Of a DNA stretch of 8,111 bases, positions 6,272-8,111 are shown one piece after another; the stretch's first letter is position 1, and the number at the start of each line of letters is the position of its first letter. The stretch comes from Euryarchaeota archaeon SCGC AAA252-I15 (GTDB lineage Archaea; Altiarchaeota; Altiarchaeia; IMC4; SCGC-AAA252-I15), in assembly GCA_000402775.1 (NCBI GenBank), contig AQSC01000014.1, positions 1 to 8,111 on the forward strand. The letters are read 5' to 3'. The notes under the pieces were generated by a model that did not search any database, had not been told where the DNA came from, and saw nothing but the letters and a program-made list of their open reading frames with translations. The translations under genes were made by a program, and so were the position numbers.

Positions 6272-7917
6272 TGACTGTATGTTAGAACCCATACACCTTC
6301 TACCCCGTTGTCATATATCTTATTGGATGCGTTGAATACATCTTTATAGAATATCCAGTGGGGTTTGTATGGGAGATACTCAGCCAATTCGTTTGCAACA
6401 ATGTAATGGACATCGTAACGTTGGACCAGGTTAATGCCCTCTTCTGAATTTATATTGCTTTGGATGAGAGTTGACCAATCCGTTTCTGGATCGAATTCCG
6501 TTTCGAGAGTCCAAAAATAGTTTGTGCTTAAACTAGGCTTGATACTTAACTCACTGTCAAGGTTGTTTGAGTTAATATGGTCGAATGCAAACAATTCCAT
6601 GTTAAAAAATGAATAAGGTAAAACCTGATAATTCGTAAGTGCCCTCAATTGCATTCCGACACGCCTGTCAATAGATAGCATCCCGTATTCTGGATTCTTA
6701 TTTAAAAATTGAGTGACAGTGTTTGTTCCCTCCCGCATCCACTTGTTATTCTGTGTTGAGTCCTCTACTTTAGTAAGCCAGTAGATGTTCATGAAACTGG
6801 AAAACAGAATGGATGTTAATAGAAAAAAGGCTACGAGAGCGTGTGTGGATAATTTCTTCTTCGAAATCCTGTGGGATACATAGTCTAATCCGACAGCGGA
6901 CATTAACGAGAAGACTGGCAGGAAAAATAGCGTAGTATATGTGCCCAATATTGAGAGGGAAGAGGTCGCCAAAAGCGAAGTCACGAAAAAAAGCTCAGGA
7001 AAGCTGTAGTCACGTCTTCTTATTTTGCTTATCCATAGTATGGCAGCAACGGGTGCGAAAATAAATGGCAACCCATTGCGTGATACATAGTCAATCATCA
7101 TGTTAAATAATAATACCGGCCTGCTCAGGTTACAGGATAAAAAATCTTCATATGTCCCAGCGGTGAAAAATAAACCTTGAATATAGTTATACTGCAAGTG
7201 ACAAAACAGGGATATTTTTGAGAACTGAATTGCAAATAATACTAAAAAGATAAGTGATGCGATGATATGGACATGTCTATCGATTATGTTAATCTTCTGC
7301 AAATCTCGAAGTTGAACATATATTTTTGTTATAAAGAAGGGGATAATAAAAAAACCAATTAAGTATATGAATAATCTGTGAGTTAAGGCTTCAATAAAAA
7401 ATAAGAGGAGACTTAGTGCAAGGAACGTATTTTTTCTTGTTTTCTCATATTTTAATAAAAGAAACAGTAGCAGAGGCATAAGTGTAATAAAAAGATTTCT
7501 TGTTGAAGCAGACCATATTGTGAAATCCAAAAAAATTGGGGATATAACAAAAAAAAGTGAAGAAAATATTGCTATCTCAATTTTTTTATATCCAAATCTT
7601 GCGAAAATAAACATAAAAAGAATCGAAATAACACTCAGAAGAATAGAATAGATTAGTATTGTAAACTTGATGCTGATTCCAAGTACTACTGAGAGAATAG
7701 CAAGCATGTACGGTACAAATGACGGGTATGAGTAGGGGTAGAGACCGAAAAGGGAGGCGGGATGGACTATCCATTTCGCGGTTCCTTCCTTGAGTATTGA
7801 TTCCGCCATCCAGTGGGTGCGGAAGCTGTCGTATCCGATTTCGTGGGGCGTGAAGGGGATTCGGATTAAAATTGTTACAAGGAGTATTGCCGCCAGGACT
7901 TTTATATCATTTTTCAT
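6268..7917 (-). CDS. Polytopic GT-C-like membrane glycosyltransferase
   Basis: A 549-residue protein with roughly 12 hydrophobic segments in the first 380 residues and a soluble C-terminal domain of about 170 residues. The first outer loop has GYDSFRTHWMAESILKEG (28-45) then YPYSYPSFVPYMLAIL (60-75). This mirrors the GT-C layout of oligosaccharyltransferases and PMT/ArnT-like enzymes, where an acidic loop residue (here D30) serves the active site and a 'yP.g.P.l.y' element follows. The tail (YGMLSIDRRVGMQLRALTNY, 411-430; YDVHYIVANE, 501-510) resembles outer domains of such proteins. The WWDYG motif of AglB/STT3 is absent, so it is unlikely to be the oligosaccharyltransferase. It probably uses a lipid-phosphate sugar or oligosaccharide at the outer face; substrate unknown. 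The ATG at 7917 lies 11 nt inside the preceding gene, with no strong ribosome site. Its TAA shares TTAA with the convergent gene's stop. Confidence 0.75.
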   Translation of the reverse strand: MKNDIKVLAAILLVTILIRIPFTPHEIGYDSFRTHWMAESILKEGTAKWIVHPASLFGLYPYSYPSFVPYMLAILSVVLGISIKFTILIYSILLSVISILFMFIFARFGYKKIEIAIFSSLFFVISPIFLDFTIWSASTRNLFITLMPLLLFLLLKYEKTRKNTFLALSLLLFFIEALTHRLFIYLIGFFIIPFFITKIYVQLRDLQKINIIDRHVHIIASLIFLVLFAIQFSKISLFCHLQYNYIQGLFFTAGTYEDFLSCNLSRPVLLFNMMIDYVSRNGLPFIFAPVAAILWISKIRRRDYSFPELFFVTSLLATSSLSILGTYTTLFFLPVFSLMSAVGLDYVSHRISKKKLSTHALVAFFLLTSILFSSFMNIYWLTKVEDSTQNNKWMREGTNTVTQFLNKNPEYGMLSIDRRVGMQLRALTNYQVLPYSFFNMELFAFDHINSNNLDSELSIKPSLSTNYFWTLETEFDPETDWSTLIQSNINSEEGINLVQRYDVHYIVANELAEYLPYKPHWIFYKDVFNASNKIYDNGVEGVWVLTYSH

Positions 7918-8111
7918 CTTTTATTTCATACCAGATGTGAACTTCAAGGAAGTCTTGTGTTGAAGTGTCGATTTCATATAATTTAACAGATAAGGGTTTT
8001 TTTCGAGTTACATAAACTGTTTCCGTGAGATTGCTTGAAGCATAGAGGGAGTCATTCAAGCCGAATATGCTTACTTTTTGATGCAGGTTGATTGATTTTT
8101 CCGTACTCGTC
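7907..8111 (-). CDS. Unrecognised protein, C-terminal fragment (beta-rich, probably extracytoplasmic)
   Basis: An open minus-strand frame entering from the right edge: first whole codon at 8110, TGA at 7909-7907, 67 residues. The piece alternates hydrophobic and polar residues like a beta-sandwich end (KVSIFGLNDSLYASSNLTET, then KPLSVKLYEID, then DFLEVHIWYEIKDEK). Two N-x-S/T sequons (NDS, NLT) hint at an outer location. The closing VHIWYEI faintly recalls the 'HLW' ending of DUF1616-type archaeal proteins in glycan clusters, but this is too little to name a family. It overlaps the start of the GT-C gene by 11 nt, implying one transcript and coupled translation. That overlap, the lack of stops and the consistent coding character make it a real gene end rather than spacer. 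Confidence 0.65.
   Translation of the reverse strand, partial: TSTEKSINLHQKVSIFGLNDSLYASSNLTETVYVTRKKPLSVKLYEIDTSTQDFLEVHIWYEIKDEK

Noticed and set aside
6268..7917. Calling the GT-C gene the archaeal oligosaccharyltransferase AglB
   Set aside because: No WWDYG motif is present and the length and short soluble domain do not fit; only the general GT-C fold is supported.

Overview
The window looks like an interior piece of a surface-polysaccharide or glycoprotein-glycan biosynthesis locus, most likely from an archaeon (about 70% sure). The pointers are: GGTGA-type and AGGAG ribosome sites; a TATA-like box spaced correctly before a start codon; a GT-C membrane glycosyltransferase with an archaeal look; and a secreted protein unusually rich in N-x-S/T sequons. 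No peptidoglycan, LPS-core, tRNA, rRNA, CRISPR or transposase gene is visible. The genus cannot be read from the sequence.

Layout. Positions 1-230 (+) are the last 75 codons of a GT-B (GT4-like) glycosyltransferase. It overlaps by 4 nt an NAD-dependent sugar-nucleotide epimerase of the extended SDR type (227-1210, +). Seven nt later, converging on it, lies a FemAB/GNAT-fold acyltransferase (1218-2264, -). A 73-bp divergent spacer (2265-2337) holds candidate promoters for both directions. A DegT/DnrJ/EryC1/StrS sugar aminotransferase follows (2338-3480, +), then a Wzx-type flippase (3502-4773, +) and a membrane-anchored, sequon-rich exoprotein with an alpha/alpha-toroid-like domain (4787-6271, +). 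The right end is a minus-strand unit: the C-terminal 67 codons of an unrecognised protein (7907-8111) overlapping a polytopic GT-C-like glycosyltransferase (6268-7917). That gene converges on the exoprotein gene, and their stop codons share the tetranucleotide TTAA.

How the genes may fit together (inference). The epimerase supplies a nucleotide sugar and the aminotransferase converts a keto-sugar to an amino-sugar. The FemAB-like enzyme may acylate or aminoacylate that amine. The GT4 enzyme adds sugars on the cytoplasmic face, the flippase moves the lipid-linked glycan outward, and the GT-C enzyme works on the outer face. The exoprotein could be a glycosylated surface protein or an enzyme that processes the exported glycan.

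Oddities. A perfect 12-bp hairpin spans the flippase stop codon just before the exoprotein start. Base composition changes sharply along the locus: sampled lines of the aminotransferase gene are about 54% G+C against about 25-33% in its neighbours. Coding density is very high, no stretch over 300 bases lacks a gene, and no transcription terminator is evident.
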